A DNA stretch of 64,000 nt from an uncultured Eubacteriales bacterium (GCA_934728355.1 CAKVEA010000003.1:62001-126000), one strand, 5' to 3'; positions 50,394 through 60,777 are shown, numbered from the stretch's first letter. Notes: a model not told the origin generated them from the letters alone. Program-made: numbers and translations.

Positions 50394-52784
50394 GTGAAAT
50401 CTGATTATAAGTATTTGGAAATAGAAAAAAAGTGGCAGAGAATTTGGGAGGAAAAAAGTGCATTTAAAGCTTTGAATTCTTATGAAAAACCAAAATATTA
50501 TGCTTTGGTGGAATTTCCGTACCCTTCAGGTCAAGGACTTCATGTTGGGCATCCAAGAAGTTATACAGCTATTGATATAATTGCAAGAAAAAAAAGAATG
50601 CAAGGTTACAATGTTCTTTACCCTATGGGGTGGGATGCGTTTGGGCTTCCTACTGAAAATTTTGCAATAAAAAATAATATACATCCTGCAATAGTTACAA
50701 AAAATAATATTGCAAGGTTTAAATCTCAACTTAAATCTTTAGGGCTCTCTTTTGATTGGTCTCGAGAAATAAATACTACCGACCCGGAATATTATAAGTG
50801 GACTCAGTGGATATTTTTGCAACTTTTTAAAAAAGGTCTTGCTTATAAAAGTGAAGCTGCTGTCAATTGGTGCACTTCTTGTAAATGTGTTCTTGCAAAT
50901 GAGGAAGTTATAGACGGTAAATGCGAAAGATGTTCAAGTGAAGTTATTAAAAAGACTAAATCTCAATGGATGCTTAAAATAACAAGTTATGCACAGCGGC
51001 TCGTTGATGATCTTAAGCTTGTTGATTATCCCGAAAAAGTTAAAAATCAACAAATAAATTGGATTGGAAAGTCTGTTGGCGGAGAAATTTTTTTTGAAAC
51101 TAACACAGGAGAAAGCATTAAGGTTTTTACAACCAGACCGGAAACAATTTTCGGAGTTACATATTTAGTGATTTCTCCGGAACATTTATTTATAGAAAAA
51201 TACAATAAATTTATAAAAAATATTGATGAAATCAGAGATTATCAAGAACAAGCAAAGAAAAAATCAGACCTTCAAAGATCTGAACTTTCAAAAGAAAAAA
51301 CAGGTGTTAAATTAGTCGGTATTGAGGCGATAAATCCGGTAAACGGAGAAAAAATACCTGTATTTGTTGCCGATTATGTTTTAACGACCTATGCTTCCGG
51401 AGCTATTATGGCTGTTCCCGCACATGATGAAAGAGATAAAGAATTTGCAAAAAAATATGATATTCCAAAACTTGAAGTCATAAAAGAAGAAAAAGGAAAA
51501 GAAGTTTTAATAAATTCTGAGTTTTTAAACGGACTTAATCCAAAAGAAGCTAAAAAAACTATTTTGAATTGGCTTTATTCAAATAAAAAGGGAAATGAAA
51601 AAGTTAATTTCAAACTCAGAGATTGGGTATTTTCAAGACAAAGATATTGGGGTGAGCCTATACCTATAGTTAAATGCGAAAAATGTGGATTTGTCCCTAT
51701 AGATGAATCTGAACTTCCGCTTACTTTGCCCAACCTTGAAAAATTTGAAGCTTCACATGATGGTGAATCTCCTCTTGCAAACGCAAAAGATTGGTTGCAA
51801 ACTACTTGTCCTAAATGCGGAGGAAAAGCAGAAAGAGAAACCGACACAATGCCTCAATGGGCAGGGTCCTCTTGGTATTTTTTAAGGTATCTTGACCCTG
51901 AAAATAAAAATGAAATTGCATCTAAAGAAGCCATAAACTACTGGATGCCTGTAGATTGGTACAATGGTGGAATGGAGCATACAACTCTTCATCTTCTTTA
52001 CAGCAGATTTTGGTATAAATTCTTATATGACTTAGGAATAGTTCCGTCTCCTGAACCATATAAAAAACGTACCAGTCATGGACTTATACTCGGAGAAAAT
52101 GGCGAAAAAATGAGTAAATCCAAAGGAAACGTTGTTAACCCCGATGAAATAGTTGCAAATTACGGTGCAGATACGATGCGTATATATGAGATGTTTATAG
52201 GAGACTATGAACAGCCGGCCCCATGGAGTACTACAGGAATAAACGGAAGTAAAAGATTTTTAGAAAGATATTGGGGCCTTCAAAATCTTTTGAGTGATTT
52301 TGAAAATACTGAAAATAAAAAACTGGAATCTTCATTTCATAAAACTATTAAAAAAGTTACTAATGATATTGAAAATTTAAAATTCAATACTGCTATAGCT
52401 GCTTTGATGAGTTTAATAAACGAAATTTACACTTTTGGAAGTATATCAAAAGAACAATTAAAAATTTTTACTTGTTTGCTTTCTCCATTTGCACCGCATG
52501 TAACAGAAGAGATTTTTGAGAAATGTGGTTTGGGAACAGGTCTTGCTTCTCTTCAAAAATGGCCTTCTTATGACGAATCAAAATGCACAGACGATGAAAT
52601 AGAAATGGTTTTACAAATCAACGGTAAAATAAAAGCTAAATTTATTTGCCAAAGAGGTCTTGAAAAAGAAGAAGTTTTTGAAAAATCAAAAGAAATAGAA
52701 AACTTTTCAAAAAATTTAGAGGGAAAAAATATAGTTAAAGTTATATATGTTCAAGACAAGCTTTTAAATATTGTTGTAAAATAA
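50394..52784 (+). CDS. leuS: leucyl-tRNA synthetase
   Basis: It charges tRNA-Leu. The GTG start lies behind AAGAGGT. The class I signature HVGH is in GQGLHVGHPRSYTA near residue 49, and KMSKS is in EKMSKSKGNVVNPDE near 575. The zinc-like CTSCKCVLANEEV and CEKCG modules and a CP1 editing domain (TYASGAIMAVPAHDERD) are present. It is 796 residues, normal. Confidence 0.98.
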   Translation: MKSDYKYLEIEKKWQRIWEEKSAFKALNSYEKPKYYALVEFPYPSGQGLHVGHPRSYTAIDIIARKKRMQGYNVLYPMGWDAFGLPTENFAIKNNIHPAIVTKNNIARFKSQLKSLGLSFDWSREINTTDPEYYKWTQWIFLQLFKKGLAYKSEAAVNWCTSCKCVLANEEVIDGKCERCSSEVIKKTKSQWMLKITSYAQRLVDDLKLVDYPEKVKNQQINWIGKSVGGEIFFETNTGESIKVFTTRPETIFGVTYLVISPEHLFIEKYNKFIKNIDEIRDYQEQAKKKSDLQRSELSKEKTGVKLVGIEAINPVNGEKIPVFVADYVLTTYASGAIMAVPAHDERDKEFAKKYDIPKLEVIKEEKGKEVLINSEFLNGLNPKEAKKTILNWLYSNKKGNEKVNFKLRDWVFSRQRYWGEPIPIVKCEKCGFVPIDESELPLTLPNLEKFEASHDGESPLANAKDWLQTTCPKCGGKAERETDTMPQWAGSSWYFLRYLDPENKNEIASKEAINYWMPVDWYNGGMEHTTLHLLYSRFWYKFLYDLGIVPSPEPYKKRTSHGLILGENGEKMSKSKGNVVNPDEIVANYGADTMRIYEMFIGDYEQPAPWSTTGINGSKRFLERYWGLQNLLSDFENTENKKLESSFHKTIKKVTNDIENLKFNTAIAALMSLINEIYTFGSISKEQLKIFTCLLSPFAPHVTEEIFEKCGLGTGLASLQKWPSYDESKCTDDEIEMVLQINGKIKAKFICQRGLEKEEVFEKSKEIENFSKNLEGKNIVKVIYVQDKLLNIVVK

Positions 52785-52862
52785 GATTTTAGAATATAAA
52801 AAATATAAAAATCATAAGCTTTAATGGTTATATCCGAATTTATCTTGAAGGGAGATAATTTA

Positions 52863-55445
52863 ATGGATTTTGGAGCTAAAGAAAAAAATAAGCTTGATAT
52901 TCTTGTTAATGAAGCTTCTGAAGCTCTTGATGAGTACATGAAAATGGACCAAAATCAAATAGATAAAATAGTAAAAGAAATGGCATATGCCGCAATGAAA
53001 AATCATGTCCGATTTGCTAAAATGGCTTTTTTTGAAACTAAAAGAGGAATATTTGAAGATAAAATTATAAAAAATATGTTTTCTTCGGAATATGTATATA
53101 ATTATATAAAGAATAAAAAGACAGTTGGCATCATAAATGAGTCTTCAAGCGAAGAATATATAGAAATTGCCGATCCGCTTGGAGTAATTGCAGGTGTTAC
53201 ACCTGTAACAAATCCTACATCAACCACTATTTTTAAAGCTCTTTTATGTGTTAAAACAAGAAACCCGATAATATTCGGGTTTCATCCCGGAGCTAAAAAT
53301 TGCTGTATTGAAACAGCAAAAATTTTAAAAGAAGCTGCAGTTAAAGCAGGTGCTCCCAAAGGATGCATAGGCTGGATAGAAGATCCTTGTATAGAAGCAA
53401 CAAATGCTCTTATGAATCACAGTGGAGTTGACGTTGTTTTAGCAACAGGTGGAGCAGGAATGGTTAAAGCTGCTTATTCAACCGGTAAACCGGCGCTTGG
53501 AGTAGGGCCGGGAAATGTTCCTTGTTTTGTGGAAAAAACAGCAAACCTTTTAAGAGCATGTAATGATATTATTTTGTCAAAAACTTTTGACAATGGTATG
53601 ATATGTGCTTCAGAACAGTCTGTTATTGTTGAAGAAGATATTAAAGAAGATTTTGAAAAAATAATGAAAAAAAACGGATGCGTATTTCTTAATGAAAATC
53701 AAACTGAAAAACTTTCTTCTTTTGTTTTTAAAAATGGAAAATTAAATTCTGAGATTGCAGGAAAATCCGCTTATGAAATAGCAATTATGTCCGGAATAGA
53801 AGTGCCTGAGAAAACTAAAATTTTAATTTCCAATCTTAAAGGCATAGGAGAAAAATTTCCTCTGTCGGCTGAAAAATTGTCTCCTATTTTGTCTTATTAT
53901 ATTGTTAAGAACTGCGAAGAAGCTTTTTCTAAATGCTGTGAAGTCCTTAATTTTTGGGGAAAAGGTCATACTGCATCGATACATAGTGAAAACGAAGAAG
54001 TTATTAGAAATTTCGGTATAAAAATGAATGCAGGAAGAATTATAGTTAATTCTCCTTCTTCTCAGGGTGCAATCGGAGGAATATACAATTCAAATATTCC
54101 ATCACTTACACTTGGGTGTGGATCTCACGGAAAAAATTCGATTTCTACGAATCTCTCTTGTGATAATCTTATTAACATCAAAAAAATTTTTAAGAGGAGA
54201 AACAACATGCAATGGTTTAAAGTACCTCCTAAAATATATTTTGAAAAAAACAGTATTAAATATCTTGGAGAAGCATCCGATTTAAAAAATATTTTCATAG
54301 TTACGGATAAATCAATGGTTAAGCTCGGTATGCTTGAAAAGGTTACGAATTTGCTTAACAGTCGAAGTTTGAATTATAAAATTTTTGATGACGTTTTGCC
54401 GGACCCGGACGTAAAAACTGTTTTTGAGGGTCTTAAATTTATAAAAGAATTTAATCCAAACACTATTATTGCACTTGGTGGAGGCTCTGTTATTGATTGT
54501 GCTAAATGCATATGGCTTTTTAATGATGTAAAAGATGAAGATATGGATTTCGAAAAATTTCGTCTTAGATTTATGGATATAAGAAAAAGAATAATTGATT
54601 TTCCAAATATTCATAAGAAAATTAAATTTATTGCCATTCCGACAACTTCGGGAACAGGCTCTGAAGTAACTTCATTTTCCGTTATAACAGACAAATCAGG
54701 GAAAGAAGAAATAAAATACCCTTTAGCGGATTATTCTCTAACTCCAGACGTGGCAATAATTGATTCTGAGTTTGTTAAAACTCTTCCAAAATCATCTGTA
54801 GCAGATACAGGAATGGATGTTTTAACCCATGCCATAGAGGCTTATGTTTCAACTATGTCAAATGATTTTACAGATGGTTTGTGCATAAAAGCAGTAAACT
54901 TAATTCATAAACATTTAAAAAATTCTTATAAAATAGGGGACTCTTTATCTAGGGAAAAGGTTCATAATGCCGCTACAATTGCAGGAATGGCTTTTTCAAA
55001 TGCATTTTTAGGACTTAATCATTCAATGGCACATAAACTCGGCGGAGAATTTCATATTTCTCATGGCAGAGCAAATGCAATTTTACTTCCGTATGTTATA
55101 AAATATAATTCTTCTCTTCCTTCAAAATTTTCTTGTTTTCCAAAATATGAACATTTTATTGCTGATGAAAAATATGCCGAAATTGCTAAAATTATTGGCA
55201 AGCCCGGTGAATCAAAAAAAGAGAGTATAGAAAATTTGATTGATTTTATAATAGATTTAAATAGAACATTTGGTATACCGCTTTCCCTTAAAGAGGCGAA
55301 TATAAATGAAAATGAATTTTTAGATAAAGTAGATTTTCTTTCTGAGCTTGCTCATGAAGATCAATGCACACTCACTAATCCCAGATATCCGTTAATAAGC
55401 GAAATAAAAGACATTTATATTAAATGCTATTATGGAAATCTTTAG
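52863..55445 (+). CDS. adhE: bifunctional acetaldehyde-CoA/alcohol dehydrogenase
   Basis: AdhE reduces acetyl-CoA to acetaldehyde and then ethanol, reoxidising two NADH in fermentation. The ATG at 52863 follows AAGGGAG. Residues 1-440 form the aldehyde dehydrogenase half with catalytic Cys in GMICASEQSVIV. The rest is an iron alcohol dehydrogenase half with GGGSVIDCAKCIW, PTTSGTGSEVTSFSV and iron-binding histidines in HSMAHKLGG and HGRANA. It is 860 residues, full length. It implies an anaerobic, mixed-product or ethanol fermentation. The end overlaps ruvX by 26 bases. Confidence 0.97.
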   Translation: MDFGAKEKNKLDILVNEASEALDEYMKMDQNQIDKIVKEMAYAAMKNHVRFAKMAFFETKRGIFEDKIIKNMFSSEYVYNYIKNKKTVGIINESSSEEYIEIADPLGVIAGVTPVTNPTSTTIFKALLCVKTRNPIIFGFHPGAKNCCIETAKILKEAAVKAGAPKGCIGWIEDPCIEATNALMNHSGVDVVLATGGAGMVKAAYSTGKPALGVGPGNVPCFVEKTANLLRACNDIILSKTFDNGMICASEQSVIVEEDIKEDFEKIMKKNGCVFLNENQTEKLSSFVFKNGKLNSEIAGKSAYEIAIMSGIEVPEKTKILISNLKGIGEKFPLSAEKLSPILSYYIVKNCEEAFSKCCEVLNFWGKGHTASIHSENEEVIRNFGIKMNAGRIIVNSPSSQGAIGGIYNSNIPSLTLGCGSHGKNSISTNLSCDNLINIKKIFKRRNNMQWFKVPPKIYFEKNSIKYLGEASDLKNIFIVTDKSMVKLGMLEKVTNLLNSRSLNYKIFDDVLPDPDVKTVFEGLKFIKEFNPNTIIALGGGSVIDCAKCIWLFNDVKDEDMDFEKFRLRFMDIRKRIIDFPNIHKKIKFIAIPTTSGTGSEVTSFSVITDKSGKEEIKYPLADYSLTPDVAIIDSEFVKTLPKSSVADTGMDVLTHAIEAYVSTMSNDFTDGLCIKAVNLIHKHLKNSYKIGDSLSREKVHNAATIAGMAFSNAFLGLNHSMAHKLGGEFHISHGRANAILLPYVIKYNSSLPSKFSCFPKYEHFIADEKYAEIAKIIGKPGESKKESIENLIDFIIDLNRTFGIPLSLKEANINENEFLDKVDFLSELAHEDQCTLTNPRYPLISEIKDIYIKCYYGNL

Positions 55446-55857
55446 TTGATTTTCTGTAATTTAAATAATTTTCGAGTATAATTGATGCACTTAAAGTGTC
55501 AATTATGCTCTTTCTTTTTTTTCCGCGAACGTTTATTTCATTTAAGTAGTTATGAGCACTTATTGTTGTTCTTCTTTCATCCCAAAGTACTACTTCTATA
55601 TCTATAATTGATTTCATCATATCTTTAAAATTTATTGCATTTTGTGCACTTTCGCCGATGCTTCCGTTCATGTTTTTCGGTAACCCCAAAACTAAAAGTT
55701 CTACATTCTTTTCTATTATTATTTCTTTTATTTTATCGGCTAACTTTTCAAAGTTTTTTTCTGTTATTGTACAAACCGGAAAAGAAATAATTTCATCTTT
55801 GTCGCAAAGGGCTAATCCCGTTCTTGTTTTTCCTAAGTCAATTGACATTATTATCAT
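55420..55857 (-). CDS. ruvX: Holliday junction resolvase RuvX/YqgF (pre-16S rRNA nuclease)
   Basis: An RNase H-fold nuclease thought to mature the 5' end of 16S rRNA or to resolve Holliday junctions. It has the acidic SIDLGKTRTGLALCD motif at the N-terminus, VLGLPKNMNGSIG in the middle and WDERRTTISAHNYL at the end. It is 145 residues. AAAGGA precedes the ATG. A second ATG three codons later is possible. It converges on adhE with a 26-base overlap. Confidence 0.93.
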   Translation of the reverse strand: MIIMSIDLGKTRTGLALCDKDEIISFPVCTITEKNFEKLADKIKEIIIEKNVELLVLGLPKNMNGSIGESAQNAINFKDMMKSIIDIEVVLWDERRTTISAHNYLNEINVRGKKRKSIIDTLSASIILENYLNYRKSTKDFHNSI

Positions 55858-55977
55858 ATGTATCGATTCCTTTCACTGTTTTTTATTTTTTAATACTGAA
55901 AATACTGGGATTTATGCGATTTCATAGCTTTCAATTAAAATTATTTATAAATTTTCAAAATTTTTTTAATTTAGGTA

Positions 55978-56006
55978 TTGACATATTGAAAATATAGTGA
56001 TAAGCT
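55978..56006 (+). promoter_or_regulatory. promoter of the hrcA heat-shock operon
   Basis: TTGACA and an extended TG-A-TAAGCT -10 box are 17 bases apart, with CIRCE starting five bases later. Overlap of the start site with the operator explains HrcA repression. Confidence 0.55.
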
Positions 56007-56010
56007 ATAT

Positions 56011-56037
56011 TTAGCACTCGAGAAGAGAGAGTGCTAA
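56011..56037 (+). promoter_or_regulatory. CIRCE operator (HrcA binding site)
   Basis: TTAGCACTC, nine bases, GAGTGCTAA is a perfect CIRCE inverted repeat. It lies directly upstream of hrcA-grpE-dnaK-dnaJ, so these genes are repressed by HrcA and induced on heat shock. Confidence 0.98.
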
Positions 56038-56066
56038 CGGTTTAACAATCAGTGAGGTGATAAGTT

Positions 56067-57095
56067 TTGGATCCTATAGAAAGAAAATTTAAGATACTTG
56101 AAGAGATAATAAATCGTTATATATTAACGGGTGAACCGGTTGGATCTAAAACTGTCTCTGAGAATTCTGATTTATCGTTTTCTTCTGCGACCGTTCGGAA
56201 TGAAATGGCCGATCTTGTAAGCTTTGGATATTTAACACAGCCGCATGTTTCTGCGGGGAGAGTCCCTTCAAGCAGGGGATACAGGTTATATATTAACAAA
56301 TTAATGCATAAAAAGCCACTTTCAGAAAACGAAAAAAATCTTATAAACGGAATTTTAAGTAAATCCTCTACAGACCCTGAAAGTTTACTTAAGGCTGCAG
56401 CTGAAGCTCTTGCCGAAATAACCGGTTTTACTTCTGTTGTGACCACTCCTCTTAATCAAAAATCGAGAGTTCTTGACATAAAATTGGTTAAAATAAGCCG
56501 CAGAGGAGCAATGGTTGTATTAACAACCAGCAGCGGTATGGTAAAAAATAAACTTTTTCGGTGTGATTATGATATAAGCGATGAAATTTTAAAGACATTC
56601 GAAAAAATTTTATCCGAAGAATTTAGAGGAAAGCTTTTAAATAAGATAAATCCCGAAAGTGTTAGTATTTTGGTTACTGAAGAAAGTAGTATTTCTTTTC
56701 TTCTGCTTCCGATAATAAAAGTTTTTTTAGAAACTGCTCTAGAAGCTTCACAAGTTGAAGTTAAAATTTGTGGTCAGAAAAATCTTCTTTTAATTCCGGA
56801 AAGCACCTCCGAAATGACATACGGTATTTTTAAATTTTTAGAAGACAAAGAAAAAATTTTGAATCTTTTAAAGTGTGAAAATTACGGAATAAATTTTACA
56901 GTCGGGGAAGAGAATATATACAGAGAGCTTAAAAATTCAAGTGTTTGTTTTTCAAGATATAACGTGGCAGATAAGTTCGGAGGACTGGGCGTCATCGGAC
57001 CTACAAGAATGGATTACGGCTATGTTACTTCTTATTTGCAGTATGTTTCTTCACTTATAGGAGTTTTTCTTGAAAGAATTCTTAAGGGATATTAG
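56067..57095 (+). CDS. hrcA: heat-inducible transcription repressor HrcA
   Basis: HrcA binds CIRCE and needs GroE for activity. The TTG start has GAGGTG upstream. The N-terminal winged helix contains SSATVRNEMADL and a SAGRVPSSRGYRLYI block. The C-terminal GAF-like region ends LGVIGPTRMDYGYVTSYLQY. It is 342 residues, normal. It is the first gene of the operon and represses itself. Confidence 0.97.
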   Translation: MDPIERKFKILEEIINRYILTGEPVGSKTVSENSDLSFSSATVRNEMADLVSFGYLTQPHVSAGRVPSSRGYRLYINKLMHKKPLSENEKNLINGILSKSSTDPESLLKAAAEALAEITGFTSVVTTPLNQKSRVLDIKLVKISRRGAMVVLTTSSGMVKNKLFRCDYDISDEILKTFEKILSEEFRGKLLNKINPESVSILVTEESSISFLLLPIIKVFLETALEASQVEVKICGQKNLLLIPESTSEMTYGIFKFLEDKEKILNLLKCENYGINFTVGEENIYRELKNSSVCFSRYNVADKFGGLGVIGPTRMDYGYVTSYLQYVSSLIGVFLERILKGY

Positions 57096-57127
57096 AAGAA
57101 ATTACTTTGAAAGGGGATAATAGTTAA

Positions 57128-57658
57128 GTGTCAGAAAATAAAAAATCAAATCAAGAAATAGATTTGGAATCTTCATCCGAAAGCAAAGAGCTTGAAAATG
57201 AAGAAGTACCTGAAAATAAAAATGATAATGCTTTGGAAAAAGAAATTGCAGACTATAAGGACAAACTTTTAAGAATGGCTGCTGAATATGAAAATTTCAG
57301 AAAGCGAAGTGAAAAAGAAAAAGAGACTATTTACTCAGATGCTATTTCTTTCACGGTTATGAGCATTTTACCCATTGAAGACAGTTTGGAAGCTGCCCTC
57401 AGTTCTTCCGAAAATCAAAATGAAGAATATAAAAAAGGAATAAAACTTTTAAAAGACCAATTTGAAAAAGCTTTAAAAACATTAAAAGTAGAATCTTTCG
57501 GAGAAGTTGGAGAAAAGTTTGATCCAAGTATTCATAATGCTATATCCCATATAGAGGAGGAATCTGACAAAGAAAACGAAATATCAAAAGTATTTCAAAA
57601 AGGGTATAAATCAAGTACGCGTATAATACGCCATGCTATGGTTCAGGTAACAAATTAA
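57128..57658 (+). CDS. grpE: nucleotide exchange factor GrpE
   Basis: GrpE releases ADP from DnaK. It starts at GTG behind AAAGGGGAT. An acidic disordered N-terminus (about 45 residues) leads to the long helix with RMAAEYENFRKRSEKEKE, and the beta domain has FDPSIHNAIS followed by SRTIRHAMV-like sequence (STRIIRHAMVQV). It is 176 residues. Confidence 0.96.
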   Translation: MSENKKSNQEIDLESSSESKELENEEVPENKNDNALEKEIADYKDKLLRMAAEYENFRKRSEKEKETIYSDAISFTVMSILPIEDSLEAALSSSENQNEEYKKGIKLLKDQFEKALKTLKVESFGEVGEKFDPSIHNAISHIEEESDKENEISKVFQKGYKSSTRIIRHAMVQVTN

Positions 57659-57692
57659 ATTTAGTAAATTAGTATATTAGGAGGAAAAATAT

Positions 57693-59546
57693 ATGTCAAA
57701 AATAATAGGTATTGATTTAGGTACTACAAACTCATGTGTTTCAGTAATTGAGGGTGGTGAAGCCGTTGTTATCCCTAATGCTGAAGGTGCAAGAACAACC
57801 CCATCTGTTGTTGCTTTTTCAAAAACAGGTGAAAGAATGGTTGGTCAAGTTGCAAAACGCCAAGCTATAACAAATCCGGAAAGAACCATAAGCTCTATAA
57901 AAAGAGAAATGGGAACTTCTCATAAAGTTACTATTGACGGAAAATCTTATACACCTCAAGAAATTTCAGCAATGATTCTCCAAAAACTTAAAGCTGATGC
58001 AGAAAGTTATATAGGAAGCAAGGTAACTGAAGCAGTTATAACTGTTCCTGCATATTTCACAGATGCTCAGCGTCAGGCAACAAAGGATGCAGGAAAAATA
58101 GCCGGTCTCGATGTTAAACGTATAATAAATGAGCCTACAGCAGCTGCTCTTTCTTACGGAATAGATAAAGAAAACGATCAAAAAGTGCTTGTTTATGATT
58201 TGGGTGGCGGTACTTTCGACGTTTCTATAATCGAAATGGGTGAAGGTGTACAAGAAGTTTTAGCAACAGCAGGAAATAACCACCTCGGTGGAGATGATTT
58301 CGATGCAAGAATAGTTGATTATTTAGTTTCGTCTTTTAAATCCGAAACCGGTGTTGATCTTAAATCCGATAAAATGGCAATGCAAAGACTTAAAGAAGCC
58401 GCTGAAAAAGCTAAAATTGAACTTTCTGGCATGACTTCGGCAAACATCAATCTTCCGTTTATTACAGCTGATGCAACAGGTCCTAAACACCTTGACATAA
58501 CTTTGACAAGAGCTAAATTTAACGAACTTACTGCAGACCTCGTCGAAAATACAATGGTTCCTGTTCGTCAAGCTCTTAAAGATTCAGGACTTGAAATTTC
58601 TGCAATAGATAAAGTCTTAATGGTTGGAGGCTCTTCAAGAATTCCTGCTGTTCAAGAAGCAGTTAAAAATTTAATTGGTAAAGATCCGTTTAAGGGTATT
58701 AATCCTGACGAATGTGTTGCTATCGGTGCAGCTCTTCAAGGTGGCGTTTTAGGAGGAGATGTTAAAGGTCTTTTGCTTCTCGATGTTACTCCGCTTTCTT
58801 TGGGAATTGAAACAATGGGTGGAGTTATGACAAAAATCATCGAAAGGAATACAACTATTCCTACAAAGAAGAGTCAAGTATTTTCTACAGCAGCAGACGG
58901 TCAGACTCAAGTTGAAATAAATGTTTTACAAGGTGAACGTGAATTTGCAAGAGATAACAAACAACTCGGACTTTTCAGACTTGATGGTATAGCTCCTGCT
59001 CCGAGAGGAATACCACAAATTGAAGTTACATTTGATATCGATGCAAATGGTATAGTAAACGTTTCTGCTAAAGACAGAGGAACAGGTAAAGAACAACATA
59101 TTACGATTACTTCGGGCGGAAATATGTCTAAAGAAGACATAGAAAAAGCTGTTCAAGATGCTGAAAAGTATGCTGAAGAAGATAAAAAACGCCGTGAAGA
59201 AGTAGATACCAAAAATGAAGCAGAAAATATGTGCTACGCAGTTGAAAAACTTTTAAAAGATAATGAAGGAAAAATCGATTCTTCCGATAAAGATTCTTTG
59301 GAGAGCAAAGTAAACAGCTTAAAAGAAAAAATCAAGTCTGGGGATTCATCTGCAATAAAGAGTGAGATGGAAGAACTTCAAAAGAGTATGTATGAAGTTT
59401 CTACAAAACTTTATCAAAGTGCTTCCGCAAATCAAGCGGCTCAAGGAGGAAATCCTTCTGAAAATGCTCAAAATTCAAATTCAGCAAATGGCGAAAATGT
59501 TTACAATGCGGATTATAAAGATGTAGATCCCGAACAAAATAAATAA
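57693..59546 (+). CDS. dnaK: molecular chaperone DnaK (Hsp70)
   Basis: The ATP-driven Hsp70 chaperone. The N-terminus is IIGIDLGTTNSCVSV, with VPAYFTDAQRQATKDAG, VYDLGGGTFDVSI and VGGSSRIPAVQ as further ATPase signatures. The substrate domain starts near residue 365 (LLLDVTPLSLGIET). The 617-residue chain lacks the 24-residue insert of Gram-negative DnaK, as expected for Firmicutes. AGGAGG precedes the ATG. Confidence 0.98.
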   Translation: MSKIIGIDLGTTNSCVSVIEGGEAVVIPNAEGARTTPSVVAFSKTGERMVGQVAKRQAITNPERTISSIKREMGTSHKVTIDGKSYTPQEISAMILQKLKADAESYIGSKVTEAVITVPAYFTDAQRQATKDAGKIAGLDVKRIINEPTAAALSYGIDKENDQKVLVYDLGGGTFDVSIIEMGEGVQEVLATAGNNHLGGDDFDARIVDYLVSSFKSETGVDLKSDKMAMQRLKEAAEKAKIELSGMTSANINLPFITADATGPKHLDITLTRAKFNELTADLVENTMVPVRQALKDSGLEISAIDKVLMVGGSSRIPAVQEAVKNLIGKDPFKGINPDECVAIGAALQGGVLGGDVKGLLLLDVTPLSLGIETMGGVMTKIIERNTTIPTKKSQVFSTAADGQTQVEINVLQGEREFARDNKQLGLFRLDGIAPAPRGIPQIEVTFDIDANGIVNVSAKDRGTGKEQHITITSGGNMSKEDIEKAVQDAEKYAEEDKKRREEVDTKNEAENMCYAVEKLLKDNEGKIDSSDKDSLESKVNSLKEKIKSGDSSAIKSEMEELQKSMYEVSTKLYQSASANQAAQGGNPSENAQNSNSANGENVYNADYKDVDPEQNK

Positions 59547-59560
59547 TTTTAAATCAAAGT

Positions 59561-59591
59561 CCCCCTTCATTGCCTAAGGGCGATAAGGGGG
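59561..59591 (+). other. GC-rich hairpin between dnaK and dnaJ
   Basis: CCCCCTT pairs with AAGGGGG, and the stem continues as ATTGCC with GGCGAT, with one bulged base. No T tract follows, so dnaJ is probably still transcribed. It may protect the dnaK message or lower dnaJ expression. Confidence 0.55.
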
Positions 59592-59619
59592 CAAAAATAA
59601 TTTTTAAGAGGGTGAAGAG

Positions 59620-60777
59620 TTGCCTGAAAAAAGAGATTATTATGATGTCTTGGGAGTCAGTAAAGGGGCTTCGGAAGACGAAATAAAAAAAGCATACAGA
59701 AAGCTTGCAAAAAAATATCATCCTGATTTAAATCCGGGAGATAAAACCGCAGAGCAAAAATTCAAGGAAGTCGGCGAAGCTTATGATGTTTTGTCTGACA
59801 AATCAAAGCGCAGTAGATATGATCAATTCGGCCATGCAGGTACCGATCCGAATTATGGTGGTGGAAGCAGTGGAGGATACAGTTATTATTCAGAGAGTCC
59901 TTTTGGATCAGATATTGATCTCGGTGATATATTCGGAAGCTTTTTCGGTGGATTCGGCGGCGGAAGAACAAGACGTGACGGAAATGCCCCCAGAAGAGGT
60001 TCCGATGTTGAAATAACAGTTAATATTTCATTTTTAGAAGCAGCTAAAGGGTGTAAAAAGAAAATTTCTTACAATAATATAGACACATGTAAAAAATGTG
60101 GTGGCTCCGGGGCAAGACCGGGTACCTCTCCTAAGACATGCAGCATTTGCGGCGGAAGAGGTCAAGTTACCGTTAACCAAAGAACTCCTTTTGGAATGAT
60201 GCAAACAACACGTACTTGTGACAGCTGTCACGGAAGCGGTAAAATTATAGACTCTCCATGCATGGATTGTGGTGGAAACGGAAAAGTCCGTTTAAATAAA
60301 GAAATTGAAGTTAGTATACCGGCAGGTATAAGTAATAATCAAATTTTAAATGTCAGCGGAAAGGGAGATGCCGGAAGAAACGGCGGAGAACACGGAGATT
60401 TACATCTTTACATAAATGTTGCTCCTCACCCTGTTTTTGAACGCAAAGACTATGATGTTTGGTGTGAAATACCGATAACATTTTCCCAAGCGGCACTAGG
60501 TGCGGACATTGTGGTACCTACTATAGATGGTAAAGTTGAATGTCATGTACATGAAGGCACACAAAACGGAGACATATTTAAATTAAAGGGTAAAGGTATA
60601 CCAAAACTTCACGGAAGAGGTTGTGGCGACGAATTTGTAAAAGTGCATATTGAAGTGCCTAAAAATTTGACGTCTTACCAGAGAAAAGCCCTAAATGAGT
60701 TTGAAAAAACTTTAACAGAAAAAAACTATCAAAAAAGGAAATCCTTCTTTGATAGAATAAAGAATTTATTTGAGTAA
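59620..60777 (+). CDS. dnaJ: chaperone protein DnaJ
   Basis: The Hsp40 partner that stimulates DnaK. It starts at TTG behind AGAGGG. The J domain (residues about 5-70) has the HPD motif in KKYHPDLNPGD. A glycine/phenylalanine-rich region follows. Four CxxCxGxG-type zinc repeats span about 160-225, beginning CKKCGGSG, CSICGGRG, CDSCHGSG and CMDCGGNG. C-terminal substrate domains complete the 385 residues. It ends eight bases from the convergent leader-peptide gene. Confidence 0.98.
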   Translation: MPEKRDYYDVLGVSKGASEDEIKKAYRKLAKKYHPDLNPGDKTAEQKFKEVGEAYDVLSDKSKRSRYDQFGHAGTDPNYGGGSSGGYSYYSESPFGSDIDLGDIFGSFFGGFGGGRTRRDGNAPRRGSDVEITVNISFLEAAKGCKKKISYNNIDTCKKCGGSGARPGTSPKTCSICGGRGQVTVNQRTPFGMMQTTRTCDSCHGSGKIIDSPCMDCGGNGKVRLNKEIEVSIPAGISNNQILNVSGKGDAGRNGGEHGDLHLYINVAPHPVFERKDYDVWCEIPITFSQAALGADIVVPTIDGKVECHVHEGTQNGDIFKLKGKGIPKLHGRGCGDEFVKVHIEVPKNLTSYQRKALNEFEKTLTEKNYQKRKSFFDRIKNLFE

